Part shown: positions 61,501-64,000 of the stretch, piece after piece
How positions within the stretch are numbered: the stretch's first letter is position 1
Layout: every line of letters starts with the position of its first letter
Assembly: GCA_024803745.1 (NCBI GenBank)
Contig: JANJXV010000006.1
Coordinates: 45,415,001-45,479,000 of the forward strand
DNA length: 64,000 nt
Direction of reading: 5' to 3'
Source: Megascapheus bottae
Lineage: Eukaryota > Chordata > Mammalia > Rodentia > Geomyidae
Translations under genes and position numbers: made by a program
Notes under the pieces: model-generated
The model's input: the letters and a program-made list of their open reading frames with translations, nothing else
What the model was told of the DNA's origin: nothing
The model's database searches: none

Positions 61501-64000
61501 TGAAGGAAACCAGATGTTTTGTTTTAGATGGACCACTTTTGTTCAACACTATTTCTGCATCTTATGTTTTCAGACGTATGGGGTCCTGCAGCAGAACTAA
61601 TTTGGAAAGACTCAAATCAACAGAAGAGGCTTTAGTAGTTTGTACAGGAAAAACAAAAACAAAAACAAAATGAATCAAGCAAATCAAATTTGAAGAACTC
61701 TCACTTTTCGAGCCTGTAGTTGTCACATTCTTTTTTTTTTGATCTATCTTTCTTGCTTTCTTCCTTTCTTAGAATACGAGTAGTATAAAGAAATCTACTT
61801 CTAACTGGAAACTTTCACTTACAGAAAAATAAGCAACAGTTAGATCTTTCTTGTTAGAAACAAATTTTGAGAGGAGAATGAAACATACAAAAATTAAAGC
61901 AAAATTACTAAATAATTTTATTTTATTTAATAAAGAAATCATCAGTGATAAAATTACACTGAAGAACTATATATTTAAATTTATAAATTATGATATACTA
62001 GGGCTCTTGCAGAAGCAATAAAGTATATATTTTTCAGATGAAGCATACTATTACTTAAAATGATTACAACTGCAGAGTTATATACTAGCTAGATCAAAGA
62101 ACAAACTTTGCTCTTACCTATGATTTATACAATGGCATACCCTTTAAGAAGAAATTTGGCCTGTAATAGGTATTCTAACAGGTATATAAGACTTATTTTA
62201 AATATTCAATTCTGTATCACAATGGAAAGCTAGGGATGATGATGTTAGTCTTTTAGAGTACGGCTTCTCAAATGACAATGTCGAAATTTAAATCTGGACT
62301 CTACCATATACCAGCTGAAAAACTGAGCAAGCTGTTTAACCTATGACTCTCAGTGTCTTTCACAGCATTACTACCTAAAAGGACTTTAATGAAGATTAAA
62401 CAATTTGAAACTTGTGACTGGTGATTAGAATACAACAGAAGTGCTACAAGAGAAGTCACTCACCATCATTACTTTGCACAAAGAATAAATTCCATTTTAC
62501 CCAAAATTTACAACACAACAAAACTGATTAATGAAGAGAGTTGGAGCCAGGGATGGGATGCTCACACTTATAATTCAGGAGGCTGAGCTCTGTGGATGAT
62601 GGTTCAAAGCCAGTATGGGCAGAAAAGTCCTCCCTGAGATTCTTCTCTCAAATTAATGACCCCAAAGTCAGAAATGGAACTATGGCTCAAAGTGGTAGAC
62701 CACTAGGTTTGAGCAAAAGAGCTCCAGGACAGTCCCTAGACCCCGAGTTCTAGTCCCATGACCAACAAAAAAGAGTTGTAATTTGTTAGAATGTCAGCTA
62801 CACCATGTCAGGCAATTAGCACATGTTAGAAGTAATGAAGAGAAATTATAGAGTAAGATGCTCTACACATTATTTATAACATGTGAGGTCAACATGAGTC
62901 TGGATCCAGCTCACTTCAGGGAGTCTTATTTAAATTTACTGGTCAGTGAGTCTTTAGGAAATTCCTTTGTTCTCAAAAAAAATTTGTTTGCTGAGAGAAA
63001 AGTCATTTTTTCCTCTGGAAGCTACAATGAACTCTTACTACATTACTATATATAAACTATGATAAATCCACAAAAAACTAAACATTAATGGAACTATTTC
63101 ATATACATATTGGAAAGGTGAACTTAGGACTAATCTTTATGTAGTATAAAACACTTAAGTAAACCAGGCACTGGTAATCCTATCTATTCAGGAAGCTGAG
63201 ATCTGAGGACTGCAGTTCAAAGCCAGCTGGACAATGAAGTTCAAGACCCATGACCAATAAACAAAACAAAACAAAACAAACATTTAAGTATACAAACATC
63301 TTTCTTATAGGTGTATCTCATTTCCTAAATTCTATACTTTTTAATGTTAACTCTTATTGATTGTGGTACCTTTTCCACCTTCACTTTATTATATACGAAC
63401 ATAATGTAATGTACTACAGTTAATTTATAAAGATTCTGAACACAAAGCCTTTGACAAGGGAAATGGGAAAAAGAAAAAAATGAATTACAGTCAGATAGTA
63501 GAAAACCAAGTACTAATAAGGGGCCCTGGTTATCCAAGAAATAAAGGGTTTACAGAAAGTTGGGTGTCATTTGGTTTTTGGTCAGTTCTGCTTCAATGTT
63601 CTTAATAAAAAAGTTAGAAAATGACTCCAATAAAATTTTGTTTGGCAAATCACACACAAAATTTTAGTAATGAAGAAAATTTAAAAAGATCTACCTCTAT
63701 CCCCTCAACTATAAGATAAAAAGATATATAAATTACACAGATTAAAAATAGGACTTCTGAATTCTTCCTACTGGGTATTCTTTCCATTGCACATGGTTGT
63801 TCTCAACCTTTTTAGCACTGAAAAGAGAATTCTGAGAAGTTCTAAACATAGTTTAGGATGGATAGATGAGAGGAAGCAATAAAGAGTTTACCTGTAATCC
63901 ATAGTGAGAATAAAAAAAAATAAATAAATGAAACAAAATAACCCCTAAAACCTACCACTGTCACTGCTGCTATCAGAGGAGTCCTGCTCTTCCTCAGATT
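13083..64000 (-). CDS. AP3B1: AP3B1, AP-3 complex subunit beta-1 (beta-3A adaptin), partial spliced gene: 7 internal exons
   Basis: This is the large beta subunit of the heterotetrameric AP-3 adaptor, which sorts cargo from endosomes/TGN to lysosomes, melanosomes and platelet dense granules. Loss causes Hermansky-Pudlak syndrome type 2 in people and the pearl phenotype in mice (established). The coding segments join as 64000-63956, 61412-61259, 56975-56822, 46615-46543, 44584-44478, 18100-17869 and 13167-13083. Splice phases agree at every junction and no stop interrupts about 282 codons, roughly residues 680-965 of the ~1,090-residue protein. Domain order is acidic Ser/Glu/Asp hinge, clathrin box, then start of the ear. 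The ear motifs ([36 protein letters not shown]) fit AP3B1; from memory the neuronal paralogue AP3B2 differs strongly here. The promoter, trunk exons and final ear exons lie outside the window. It is a live gene by every visible criterion, not a processed copy. Confidence 0.95.
13440..13636 (-). mobile_element. SINE-B, diverged
   Basis: GACAGAACTGGGGTCTTAAG, then TTTTGTGCCCAAGCCAGCTT and CTCAGCTTCCTGAGTAG mark an antisense copy about 270 bp upstream of the exon acceptor at 13167, in AP3B1 sense. Confidence 0.6.
13885..13966 (-). mobile_element. ID SINE
   Basis: Antisense monomer with GGAACCCAAGGCCTCATGTG and GGTAAGCACTCTACCCCTAA, derived from a tRNA-like ID core. Confidence 0.75.
14232..14316 (-). 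mobile_element. ID SINE
   Basis: Poly-T then GAAACCAGGACTTCACACAT and CAAGTGCTCTACTTCTGAGC, an antisense ID monomer. Confidence 0.72.
14440..14960. promoter_or_regulatory. Candidate conserved non-coding element (intronic)
   Basis: Half a kilobase without a recognisable repeat. It carries ACGATAATTAACTG, TGCTAATTCTGG and TGATCAATGG, plus ATGAGCGCTTC as a retained CpG. Function is unknown. Confidence 0.22.
15331..15612 (+). mobile_element. SINE-B with internal duplication and target-site duplication
   Basis: Starts GCTGGGTGCGATGGCTCAGG. Flanked by CTCTCTTGAA at 15321-15330 and 15613-15622. The segment GGTAGGGTAGTAGCCTTGAG through GAAGAGCT occurs twice in tandem, so this copy is longer than its relatives. 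Confidence 0.9.
16159..16188. repeat. (CA)n microsatellite
   Basis: About 14 CA units ending in CCC. Confidence 0.93.
16371..16612 (+). mobile_element. SINE-B
   Basis: Plus copy from GCCGGGCATGGTGGCTAATG to a C-rich then A-rich end. GTTAAAA occurs on both sides (about 16364 and 16608), a probable short target-site duplication. Confidence 0.88.
16745..16968 (+). mobile_element. L1 3' UTR fragment
   Basis: A purine-rich GGGAAAGGGGAAAAC section, then TGTATCCACTACCTGATGAA and CCCGACAATAAAATACAATT resemble the L1 3' ends at 58040 and 59440. Confidence 0.65.
17619..17662. repeat. (CA)n microsatellite
   Basis: About 22 CA units, some 205 bp downstream of the AP3B1 ear-exon donor; in the pre-mRNA it is (UG)n, a known context for TDP-43 or CELF binding (inference). 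Confidence 0.93.
17869..18100 (-). CDS. AP3B1: AP3B1 ear-domain exon (232 bp)
   Basis: This is the largest and best conserved exon in the window: 77 codons, in phase 0, out phase 1. The acceptor is CCCATGTTCAATAG|GTT and the donor ATAG|GTAAAT (GT at 17868-17867). It starts [20 protein letters not shown] and continues with [20 protein letters not shown], then a beta-rich stretch ending in FNPI. This opens the C-terminal appendage (AP3B1_C-type domain), a beta-sandwich that recruits accessory proteins and contacts the delta subunit. The methionine at 18076 begins a long reading frame but is internal, not a start. The frame continues past the donor into intron sequence, and those extra codons are not protein. 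Substitutions relative to human, as I recall it, are conservative. Confidence 0.96.
18381..18633 (-). mobile_element. SINE-B
   Basis: Poly-T followed by a mutated right monomer, TTGGTAGTTAATTGGAGGTA, and CTCCTGAGTAGTTAGAGGTA with the end GCACCCAGCT. Sense to AP3B1, about 280 bp upstream of the 232-bp exon's acceptor. Confidence 0.78.
18650..18762 (-). mobile_element. B1 SINE
   Basis: GTGTTGGGATTACAGGTGTG and ACCACACCTGGCATG mark the 5' end of an antisense B1. Confidence 0.75.
19875..20170 (+). mobile_element. B1 followed by SINE-B, both diverged
   Basis: B1 at about 19875-19990 (GCCAAGTATGGTGGTGCATA, GCCAGCCTAGACTAC). SINE-B at about 20009-20170 (CTGGCACTAATGGCTCATG, GATCTGAGGATCATGGTTCG), cut off before its 3' end by the purine tract. 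Confidence 0.7.
20175..20386. repeat. 210 bp homopurine (GGGA/GAGA)n tract
   Basis: Almost unbroken G/A, with runs of six to eight G and many GGGAGA/GGGAGG units; a few T interruptions. The Arg/Gly/Glu-rich frame over it is not a protein. The AP3B1 transcript carries the C/U complement. Confidence 0.93.
20475..20560 (+). mobile_element. ID SINE
   Basis: GGCCGAGCTGGAAATGTACC TCAGTGGTAAGGTGCTTGAC, then GTTTGGTCCTCAGCGCC, an ID monomer with recognisable A and B boxes. Confidence 0.8.
20600..21305 (-). mobile_element. LTR of an endogenous retrovirus, class II (ERVK/IAP-like), antisense
   Basis: In sense it has a TATATAATC box (about 20747-20756), then AGTAAAGCTTCGCAGCAGA, which matches the R region of IAP/ERVK LTRs with a variant poly-A signal. 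It then has a CpG-containing U5 ending near CTGTGGCA. It starts near TGCCCGGCTACTCTGG (about 21303). The borders are approximate; the family call rests on the R/U5 likeness. Confidence 0.6.
21306..21580 (-). pseudogene. Retroviral internal remnant, possibly env leader-like
   Basis: Next to the LTR, a minus-strand frame stays open for about 80 codons. It carries a Pro/Arg-rich part, then a hydrophobic segment ([19 protein letters not shown]) that could be a signal or membrane anchor, and stops at 21330. The gag, pol and most of env are absent, so the element is a fragment that cannot function. The homology is weak by eye; it may be non-env internal sequence of a defective element. It sits in AP3B1 sense inside the 26 kb intron. 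Confidence 0.35.
21697..21896 (-). mobile_element. SINE-B, diverged
   Basis: GCTTGGACTCAGGGCCTTGC, AACTTTTCTGCCAAAGGTGG and ATTAGCTAGGATTACTGGTA keep the family order in antisense. Confidence 0.65.
22115..22215 (+). mobile_element. L1 3' UTR fragment (possible)
   Basis: A purine-rich AGGAAATAGGGGAGAAGGAT stretch followed by GGGGTGACATTGATTAAG resembles the G-rich 3' UTR of the local L1s. Confidence 0.4.
22322..22536 (-). mobile_element. SINE-B
   Basis: GGGGCTTGAACTCAGGGCCT through GGTAGTTAACTGGAGATACA to GCTAGGATTACAGGTGTGAG. Confidence 0.8.
22860..23108 (-). mobile_element. SINE-B with small tandem duplications
   Basis: GAGTCTGGGAGTT occurs twice and the GATTAATTGG unit three times inside this copy, which otherwise has the normal order through GATTACAGGCATAAGCCACC. 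Confidence 0.8.
23168..23237 (-). mobile_element. B1/SINE-B 5' fragment
   Basis: GCAGCCTCCTGAATATTGAG then ATTGCAGGCCTGAACCACC is the left end only. Confidence 0.6.
23883..24075 (-). mobile_element. SINE-A with clean target-site duplication
   Basis: AAGATTGTATTTTT occurs at 23869-23882 and 24076-24089, directly flanking a near-complete copy. Its low divergence suggests a young insertion. Confidence 0.93.
24300..24660. promoter_or_regulatory. Candidate conserved non-coding element (intronic)
   Basis: Unique block with AAGCAATCAATTCTG, TGACTCATGATG (AP-1 like), AGTAAGCAAATAAGCGTGG and CCTAATAACAG. Sequence texture only. Confidence 0.22.
25643..25842 (-). mobile_element. SINE-B, diverged
   Basis: TTTTGGTGGTAGTGGTTCTG, then CTTTTCTGCCTGTACTGGCT and AACTAGGATTACAGGTGCAC. 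Confidence 0.65.
26053..26140 (+). mobile_element. ID SINE
   Basis: GGGCTGCACATATAGCTCAG TGGCAGAAGCACTTGCCTAG is an ID monomer 5' half; the B box is decayed. Confidence 0.75.
26420..26548 (+). mobile_element. B1-like SINE, very old (possible)
   Basis: GTGGCTCACATGATT, ACAGGAGGACTTTGG and TCCATCTCAACAAATAAACC follow B1 order loosely. Confidence 0.35.
27396..28444 (+). mobile_element. L1 LINE, 5'-truncated, with open ORF2 C-terminus
   Basis: Covers the ORF2 end and the full 3' UTR. A frame at 27521-27970 (149 codons from its first Met) is still open, with the diagnostic [10 protein letters not shown] and [19 protein letters not shown] motifs, ending at HIK-stop. Flanking copies of GGTAA...AATATATC at 27376-27395 and 28445-28465 look like an imperfect target-site duplication. 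No reverse transcriptase or endonuclease part remains, so it cannot move on its own. Confidence 0.88.
29875..30130 (+). mobile_element. L1 3' UTR fragment
   Basis: A G-rich section (GAGTGAGGGAGTAAGGAGGA), then ACCCCTCTGTAATATTTTTA and CAATAACAATAAATAAATG fit a local L1 3' end. Confidence 0.55.
30655..30975. repeat. Three diverged tandem copies, about 120 bp period
   Basis: Similar segments start at about 30659, 30785 and 30900. Each opens with an A-G-N-TTTT-like start, passes GATGTTG/ATATTGTTG and AxxATCATTT-like sequence, and ends with C-CTTTTAAA followed by AGTCC or AATCCC. They are not similar to the SINEs or L1s of the window. Confidence 0.55.
31622..31852 (-). mobile_element. SINE-B
   Basis: GTGGGGCTTAAACTCTGGGC, GTGATTAACTAGAGATAAGA and GCTAGGATTACAGACATGAA in order. 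Confidence 0.8.
31928..32110 (+). mobile_element. SINE-B, diverged
   Basis: GCCATCCTAGCTTATCAGGA through CCATGAGACTTAATAACTAG to the ID-like part, ending at the CA repeat that may have grown from its tail. Confidence 0.55.
32112..32177. repeat. (CA)n microsatellite, about 33 units
   Basis: The longest pure CA run in the window, between a SINE-B tail and an L1 3' end. Confidence 0.95.
32180..32545 (+). mobile_element. L1 3' UTR
   Basis: Same sequence as the 27396-28444 L1 from AAACAAAAGCCATATAATGA to GCACCTTCTATCTGGCAAAT and an AATAAAAAAATAATAC tail; 5'-truncated. Confidence 0.85.
32885..32907. repeat. Short (TA)n run
   Basis: Imperfect TA repeat with a TG variant. Confidence 0.8.
34230..34900. 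promoter_or_regulatory. Candidate conserved non-coding element (intronic), strong
   Basis: Some 670 bp free of repeats, with higher GC in the middle. Notable words: GAGCTAATTATGAATG, GTCATAATTAAACC, CACTGACAGTTCAATTTCCC, CCATTTCCTCTGGGC. TAATTA cores flank a GC-richer centre, the usual look of vertebrate developmental enhancers. An 81-codon frame inside is not supported as coding. Confidence 0.38.
36010..36300. promoter_or_regulatory. Candidate conserved non-coding element (intronic)
   Basis: Contains TTGTAATTGCATTG, CTCGTTAATCCTGACTCAG (homeodomain/AP-1-like), CTTTAATTATAGCCG and GCTGGGGCTGCCCC, without repeats. Inferred from texture only. Confidence 0.32.
36728..37000 (-). mobile_element. 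L1 3' UTR fragment
   Basis: T-rich start, AAATAAAGTTGATTATGAC, then C/T-rich CCCATCCCTCTCTCACTC parallels the antisense L1 at 3000-3150 and 3650-3780. Confidence 0.5.
37275..37322 (+). mobile_element. ID SINE fragment (possible)
   Basis: CTCTGAGTTCAGTCCTTAGC ACAAAGG is the 3' half of an ID monomer that runs into a purine tract. Confidence 0.45.
37322..37448. repeat. Homopurine (GGAA/GGGA)n tract
   Basis: About 125 bp of nearly pure G/A with a run of ten or more G, probably grown from the tail of the preceding ID unit. Confidence 0.92.
37572..37862 (-). mobile_element. ID SINE followed by SINE-A
   Basis: ID monomer at 37572-37655 (TTTGAACTCAGGGCCTAATG). SINE-A at 37690-37861, missing the first bases of its right monomer. 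Confidence 0.78.
38107..38341 (-). mobile_element. SINE-B
   Basis: Complete antisense copy; GTGTTGATCATGGGGCTTGA to GAGCTACCAGTGCCCAGCT. Confidence 0.85.
38700..38944 (-). mobile_element. SINE-B with G-run
   Basis: Poly-T, then ten G, then GTTGTGGGGCTTGAACTCTA to GAGCCACTGGTGCCTGGCT. Confidence 0.85.
39682..39726. repeat. Imperfect CA/TG microsatellite
   Basis: Short CA runs with ATGTATGTATGTATTG between them. Confidence 0.75.
39772..39962 (+). mobile_element. SINE-A
   Basis: GAGAGCATGGCCTAGAGGTA to GTTCAAGCCCCAGGACTGAT and an AAAAG tail. Confidence 0.85.
40206..40410 (+). mobile_element. SINE-A with 16 bp target-site duplication
   Basis: TAAAAATTACTCAGGA at 40190-40205 and 40411-40426 flanks a full copy with an AAATAAAT tail. 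Clearly a recent insertion. Confidence 0.93.
40800..40982 (-). mobile_element. SINE-A with target-site duplication
   Basis: TACATATTTTA at 40788-40798 and 40983-40993. The start of the right monomer is missing about 25 bases. Confidence 0.88.
41957..42222 (+). mobile_element. SINE-B
   Basis: GGGCCGGTGCAGTGACTCAC to CATGACCCGCGCCCTCCCCC and an AAGAAAAG tail; AATCTT occurs at both ends. Confidence 0.88.
42378..42560 (-). mobile_element. SINE-A, 5'-truncated
   Basis: GGCGGTCCTGGGGCTTGAAC to GGCACTCTACCACTG; the final CTAGGCCAAACTCC is absent. Confidence 0.85.
43640..43853 (-). mobile_element. SINE-A with (AATT)n tail and target-site duplication
   Basis: TAGACATTATTT at 43628-43639 and 43854-43865. 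The tail has become an (AATT)n run (43640-43667). Confidence 0.92.
44035..44205 (-). mobile_element. ID and B1 fragments
   Basis: ID at about 44040-44105 (GGGCCTCGTGTATTCTAGGC). B1 at about 44108-44205 (AGTAGCTGGGATTACAGGTA). Confidence 0.65.
44478..44584 (-). CDS. AP3B1: AP3B1 hinge-to-ear linker exon (107 bp)
   Basis: The first two bases TC complete the Phe codon left open by the preceding exon (LDLDDF). The exon ends in phase 0 at ATCAGT|GTAAGT, with GT at 44477-44476. The acceptor is a T-rich tract ending in TATAG. It encodes a proline/serine-rich linker, [20 protein letters not shown], then [15 protein letters not shown]. The order Pro-rich linker, DLEGL, Ser run matches the human protein at this position as I recall it. 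It connects the clathrin box to the folded ear. Nothing is broken. It is followed in transcript order by a 26.4 kb intron, the longest in the window. Confidence 0.93.
45388..45480. repeat. Purine-rich (GGGA)n tract
   Basis: About 90 bp of AGGGAGAAG-type sequence with a few C/T breaks, the likely tail of the old SINE that follows. Confidence 0.8.
45482..46076 (-). mobile_element. Stack of SINEs: old SINE-B split by SINE-B and SINE-A
   Basis: An old copy (45482-45545 plus about 46030-46076) is broken by a younger SINE-B (about 45552-45795) and a SINE-A (45800-46017). The word TAGTTTTCAGTCTT occurs left of the younger pair (about 45542). A shortened form lies between them (AGTTTGTCTTG, about 45792). 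A third form, TAGTTCTCAGTCTT, lies to the right (about 46018). Confidence 0.8.
46543..46615 (-). CDS. AP3B1: AP3B1 exon carrying the clathrin box LLDLD (73 bp)
   Basis: This small exon enters in phase 0 and leaves in phase 1. Its acceptor is TTTTATAG|GAA and its donor GACT|GTAAGT (GT at 46542-46541). It encodes [20 protein letters not shown] followed by DLDD and one base of Phe. The LLDLD at 46547-46561 matches the clathrin-box consensus L-[L/I]-[D/E/N]-[L/F]-[D/E], which in human beta-3A lies just after the acidic hinge and binds the clathrin heavy-chain terminal domain (established). The exon is AT-rich and Lys-rich at its start. A sense-oriented SINE-B copy begins about 90 bases upstream of the acceptor. 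The exon is too short to stand out as an open frame; identity rests on the homologous sequence and phase. Confidence 0.93.
46704..46958 (-). mobile_element. SINE-B close to an AP3B1 acceptor
   Basis: Poly-T at 46704-46720, then TCTTGGGGCTTGATATCAGG to GAGCCACCAGCACACAGCT. It has the same direction as AP3B1 and ends about 90 bp before the clathrin-box exon. Confidence 0.85.
47210..47410 (+). mobile_element. SINE-A with 20 bp target-site duplication
   Basis: AGAAAGTGCACAATTCTTGA (47190-47209) is repeated with one base lost at 47411-47429. It contains the intact box GGGTTCGATTCCTCAG. Confidence 0.94.
47572..47655 (+). mobile_element. ID SINE
   Basis: AGCTAGAAATATAGTTCAGC to AAGTTTGGTTCCAGAACC with an AATAAATAAATAATAAAT tail. 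Confidence 0.7.
48263..48300. repeat. (TA)n then (GTT)n microsatellite
   Basis: About 7 TA and 7 GTT units lead into an antisense SINE tail. Confidence 0.88.
48301..48413 (-). mobile_element. SINE right monomer only
   Basis: TTGGTCCTGGGCTTAGGGCT to TACCACTTGAGTCACAGCAC, the ID-like half shared by both SINE families; the left half is missing. Confidence 0.65.
48558..48796 (-). mobile_element. SINE-B, diverged
   Basis: TGGTCCTGAAGCTGGAACTC, TTTAATGGAGGTAAGATTGC and CCTGGGTAGCTAGAATTAAA. Confidence 0.72.
49640..49960. promoter_or_regulatory. Candidate conserved non-coding element (intronic)
   Basis: Repeat-free, with AATGCATAATTCATGTGC, CTCCGCCTGCAAAGTG, ACACCGCAGCATGAGCCATG and CATTGACAAACCAAACACAC. 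Octamer-like and homeodomain-like words and two CpGs within 60 bp. Inference only. Confidence 0.3.
51597..51838 (+). mobile_element. SINE-B
   Basis: TGCTGGGCATGGTGGCTTCA to CCACAACTGACC with an AAAAAAGAAAAAAG tail. Confidence 0.88.
51943..52180 (+). mobile_element. SINE-B
   Basis: Second copy some 100 bp on, GATGGCACGGTGGCTCATGC to CCCCATGATCTACCCCCTC; same orientation, independent divergence. Confidence 0.87.
53028..53292 (+). mobile_element. Poly-A followed by SINE-B with internal deletion
   Basis: A 17-A run (53029-53046) precedes a SINE-B at 53086-53292. It starts GCTGGGCATGGGGGCTCACA and lacks about 35 bp of the ID-like half (GACTTGAGCTCCAGGACAG). Confidence 0.82.
54385..54576 (-). mobile_element. 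SINE-A with target-site duplication
   Basis: CTATTGTTTTA at 54374-54384 and CTATTATTTTA at 54577-54587. The 5' terminal bases after GCAAGCACTCTGCT are missing. Confidence 0.87.
54664..54912 (+). mobile_element. SINE-B
   Basis: AAGCCGGGTGCAGTGGTTCA to CCCCCACCCCCACCTC and an AAAAAAAGAAAAG tail. Confidence 0.87.
55278..55645 (+). mobile_element. SINE-A joined to a 5'-truncated SINE-B
   Basis: SINE-A runs from GAGCTGACAGTGTGGCTTAG to AAGCTCAAGGACAGTG (about 55437). It is followed without an A tail by SINE-B sequence (AGAAGGCTGAGATTTGAAG) to a C-rich end. Confidence 0.78.
55894..56252 (-). mobile_element. Two old antisense SINEs (ID/SINE-B and B1)
   Basis: The first (55894-56078) has GGGATTGAACTCAAGACC and GTTGCTAGGAATGGCAAGTG. 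The second (56090-56252) has GGGCTAGCCTTGAACTACAA and CCCCAGTAGCTAGGATAGCA. Confidence 0.6.
56822..56975 (-). CDS. AP3B1: AP3B1 hinge exon with coding (Glu-Ser)n repeat (154 bp)
   Basis: The acceptor is TTTATGCATAG|T and the donor AAG|GTAAGA (GT at 56821-56820). The exon enters in phase 2, so that AG plus T gives Ser, and leaves in phase 0 after RKVTK. It encodes [20 protein letters not shown], then a serine/glutamate-rich stretch containing six alternating Ser-Glu pairs. Forward positions 56852-56882 are an imperfect hexanucleotide repeat that codes for this ESESES run, so its length may vary within and between species. The segment is the second half of the acidic hinge. It is disordered by composition, with Lys clusters at both ends. 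A longer minus-strand frame runs past the donor into the intron and should not be used as the protein end. Confidence 0.93.
57173..57396 (+). mobile_element. SINE-A
   Basis: GGGGCCGGGAGCATGGCCTA to CCCCAAGACTAGC and a (CAAAA)n tail. It is about 200 bp upstream of the 154-bp hinge exon's acceptor and antisense to the gene. Confidence 0.88.
57480..58024 (-). mobile_element. Twin-primed (5'-inverted) L1
   Basis: 57488-57805 is an L1 3' UTR in antisense with its poly-T start. At about 57808 the direction flips, and 57809-58024 is the preceding part of the same L1 in the plus direction (CCATTTGTTAGGAAATGG to CTAGGATATAGAAA). The flanks ATAGAAACTATTTCT (57465-57479) and ATAGAAATTATTTCT (58018-58032) look like the target-site duplication. 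Confidence 0.82.
58040..58200 (+). mobile_element. L1 3' end of another subfamily
   Basis: GGGAAGAGGGAAATGGGGAC, then AATGCACCTACTACCTGATG and CCTGGCAATAAAAAAT with (AAAAT)n repeats. Confidence 0.7.
58226..58450 (+). mobile_element. SINE-A
   Basis: GGGACAGGGAGTTTGGGCTA to AGCCCATGACTGGTC and an (AAAT)n tail; AAGAGTTA occurs on both sides. Confidence 0.88.
58519..58733 (-). mobile_element. SINE-A
   Basis: A 30-T start, then GCCAGTCCTGGGCTTGGGCT to CTAGGCCAAACTCCCTACCC; low divergence. Confidence 0.9.
58972..59026 (+). mobile_element. SINE-B 3' fragment
   Basis: GGGACAGCGCCAAGGCCCAG AGTTCAAGCCCCATGAATGA is the last 50 bp only. Confidence 0.75.
59440..59572 (+). mobile_element. L1 3' end fragment
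   Basis: GGGAAGGGGTAACAATGTTC, GTACCCAGTACCTGACAAAT and ACCCTGAAAATAAAATAA. Confidence 0.7.
60480..60960. promoter_or_regulatory. Candidate conserved non-coding element (intronic), strongest in window
   Basis: About 480 bp with no repeat. A GC-richer core (60590-60740) with several CpGs is flanked by AT-rich arms with dense homeodomain-type sites: CATAATTAGGGCATTATG, GCTTTAATTACTG, ATCAAGTGAGCGG (NKX-like) and GATACGTTAATGCACGATAA. Retained CpGs and word density contrast with the surrounding intron. Its 82-codon plus frame has no protein-family likeness. Confidence 0.42.
61259..61412 (-). CDS. AP3B1: AP3B1 acidic serine-rich hinge exon (154 bp)
   Basis: The exon enters in phase 1 (its first two bases finish GAG) and leaves in phase 2. 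It encodes about 51 residues: [20 protein letters not shown], then a second Ser/Glu block, then a basic Lys-rich end ([10 protein letters not shown]). The acceptor is a pure T run ending in AAG at 61413-61430. The donor is AAG|GTATTG, with GT at 61258-61257. The sequence AAG|AGAG at the 3' splice site offers other AG choices 2 or 4 bases on, but only the AAG choice keeps the frame. Compared with my recollection of the human protein, about six residues seem to be missing after GSES, consistent with indel-prone low-complexity hinge sequence. The plus-strand reading frame over this exon is a shadow. Confidence 0.93.
61416..61430 (-). promoter_or_regulatory. AP3B1: Homopolymeric polypyrimidine tract of the first 154-bp hinge exon
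   Basis: The 3' splice site depends on a run of about 15 T (A on the plus strand) directly followed by AAG. A short TTTCTTTC lies upstream of it. Confidence 0.7.
62544..62776 (+). mobile_element. SINE-B
   Basis: GAGCCAGGGATGGGATGCTC to GTTCTAGTCCCATGACCAAC; AGAGTTG on both sides. Confidence 0.83.
63160..63281 (+). mobile_element. SINE-B with large internal deletion
   Basis: Begins CCAGGCACTGGTAATCCTAT, then jumps from AAAGCCAGCTGGACA to GTTCAAGACCCATGACC and a (CAAAA)n tail. About 110 bp are missing. Confidence 0.83.
63956..64000 (-). CDS. AP3B1: AP3B1 hinge exon (partial; 5' part beyond window end)
   Basis: Only the last 45 bases of this exon are in the window. They read [14 protein letters not shown] followed by one base of a split Glu codon, and end at a donor (exon G, then GTAGGT at 63955-63950). 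The exon leaves in phase 1, which matches the AG start of the next exon and restores GAG. The sequence is the start of the acidic serine-rich hinge of beta-3A, a flexible linker between trunk and ear. In this protein family the hinge is a substrate of casein kinases and of inositol-pyrophosphate-driven serine pyrophosphorylation (known for AP3B1). The many Ser-Asp/Glu contexts here fit that. Its acceptor lies beyond position 64000. Confidence 0.9.

Larger units (their letters stand above)
61413..63955 (-). other. AP3B1: AP3B1 2.5 kb intron between the first two visible hinge exons
   Basis: Bounded by GTAGGT at 63955 and a T-run plus AAG at 61413. Apart from two SINE-B copies (62544-62776 and 63160-63281), the stretches 61431-62540, 62780-63158 and 63285-63950 are unique, AT-rich and without any supported gene. 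Confidence 0.88.

Noticed and set aside
1..64000. tRNA genes suggested by box A/B words
   Set aside because: All such words lie inside ID-derived SINE monomers; no intact cloverleaf was found.
1..64000. CRISPR arrays, operons or bacterial contamination
   Set aside because: Spliced mammalian gene structure and rodent SINEs run through the whole window.

Overview
The window is mammalian nuclear DNA, almost certainly from a rodent. It is AT-rich, has no dense coding, and is full of short interspersed elements of rodent type. Most SINEs fall into two families. 'SINE-A' is a tRNA/ID-like dimer of about 190 bp. 'SINE-B' is a B1/7SL-like left half joined to an ID-like right half, about 230 bp. From memory these match the SINEs of geomyoid rodents (kangaroo rats, pocket mice, gophers). 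That lineage call is inference; the rodent call is firm.

The only gene I can support is AP3B1, which encodes the beta-3A subunit of the AP-3 adaptor complex. It lies on the minus strand and the whole window is inside it. Seven consecutive internal exons are readable, in transcript order: 63956-64000 (5' end cut by the window), 61259-61412, 56822-56975, 46543-46615, 44478-44584, 17869-18100 and 13083-13167. Each complete exon has AG/GT borders, and the phases chain correctly (1, 2, 0, 1, 0, 1, 2) into about 282 uninterrupted codons. They encode the acidic serine-rich hinge, the clathrin box LLDLD and the first half of the C-terminal ear. The N-terminal trunk lies beyond 64000. The last ear exons (about 130 residues) were not found and should lie below position 1.

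Layout. 1-13082: intron after the last visible exon, with dense SINEs, a minus-strand L1 (about 3000-4995), a nested L1-in-L1 (about 5560-8102) and a quiet stretch (10300-12590). 13168-17868: a 4.7 kb intron. 18101-44477: a 26.4 kb intron with an ERV/LTR remnant, a 210 bp homopurine tract, an L1 whose ORF2 end is still open, a diverged threefold tandem repeat and several repeat-free blocks that look conserved. 44585-46542: a 2 kb intron with a target site used repeatedly by SINEs. 46616-56821: a 10 kb intron. 56976-61258: a 4.3 kb intron with a twin-primed (5'-inverted) L1 and the best candidate regulatory block (about 60480-60960). 61413-63955: a 2.5 kb intron.

I found no CRISPR, operon, RNA gene or second protein-coding gene, and no novel biological system. 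The most useful leads are repeat-free intronic blocks rich in homeodomain-type motifs. In human, AP3B1 lies near the developmental gene OTP, so these blocks may be distal enhancers for a neighbour. The other leads are the retrotransposon structures and a coding hexanucleotide repeat in the AP3B1 hinge.
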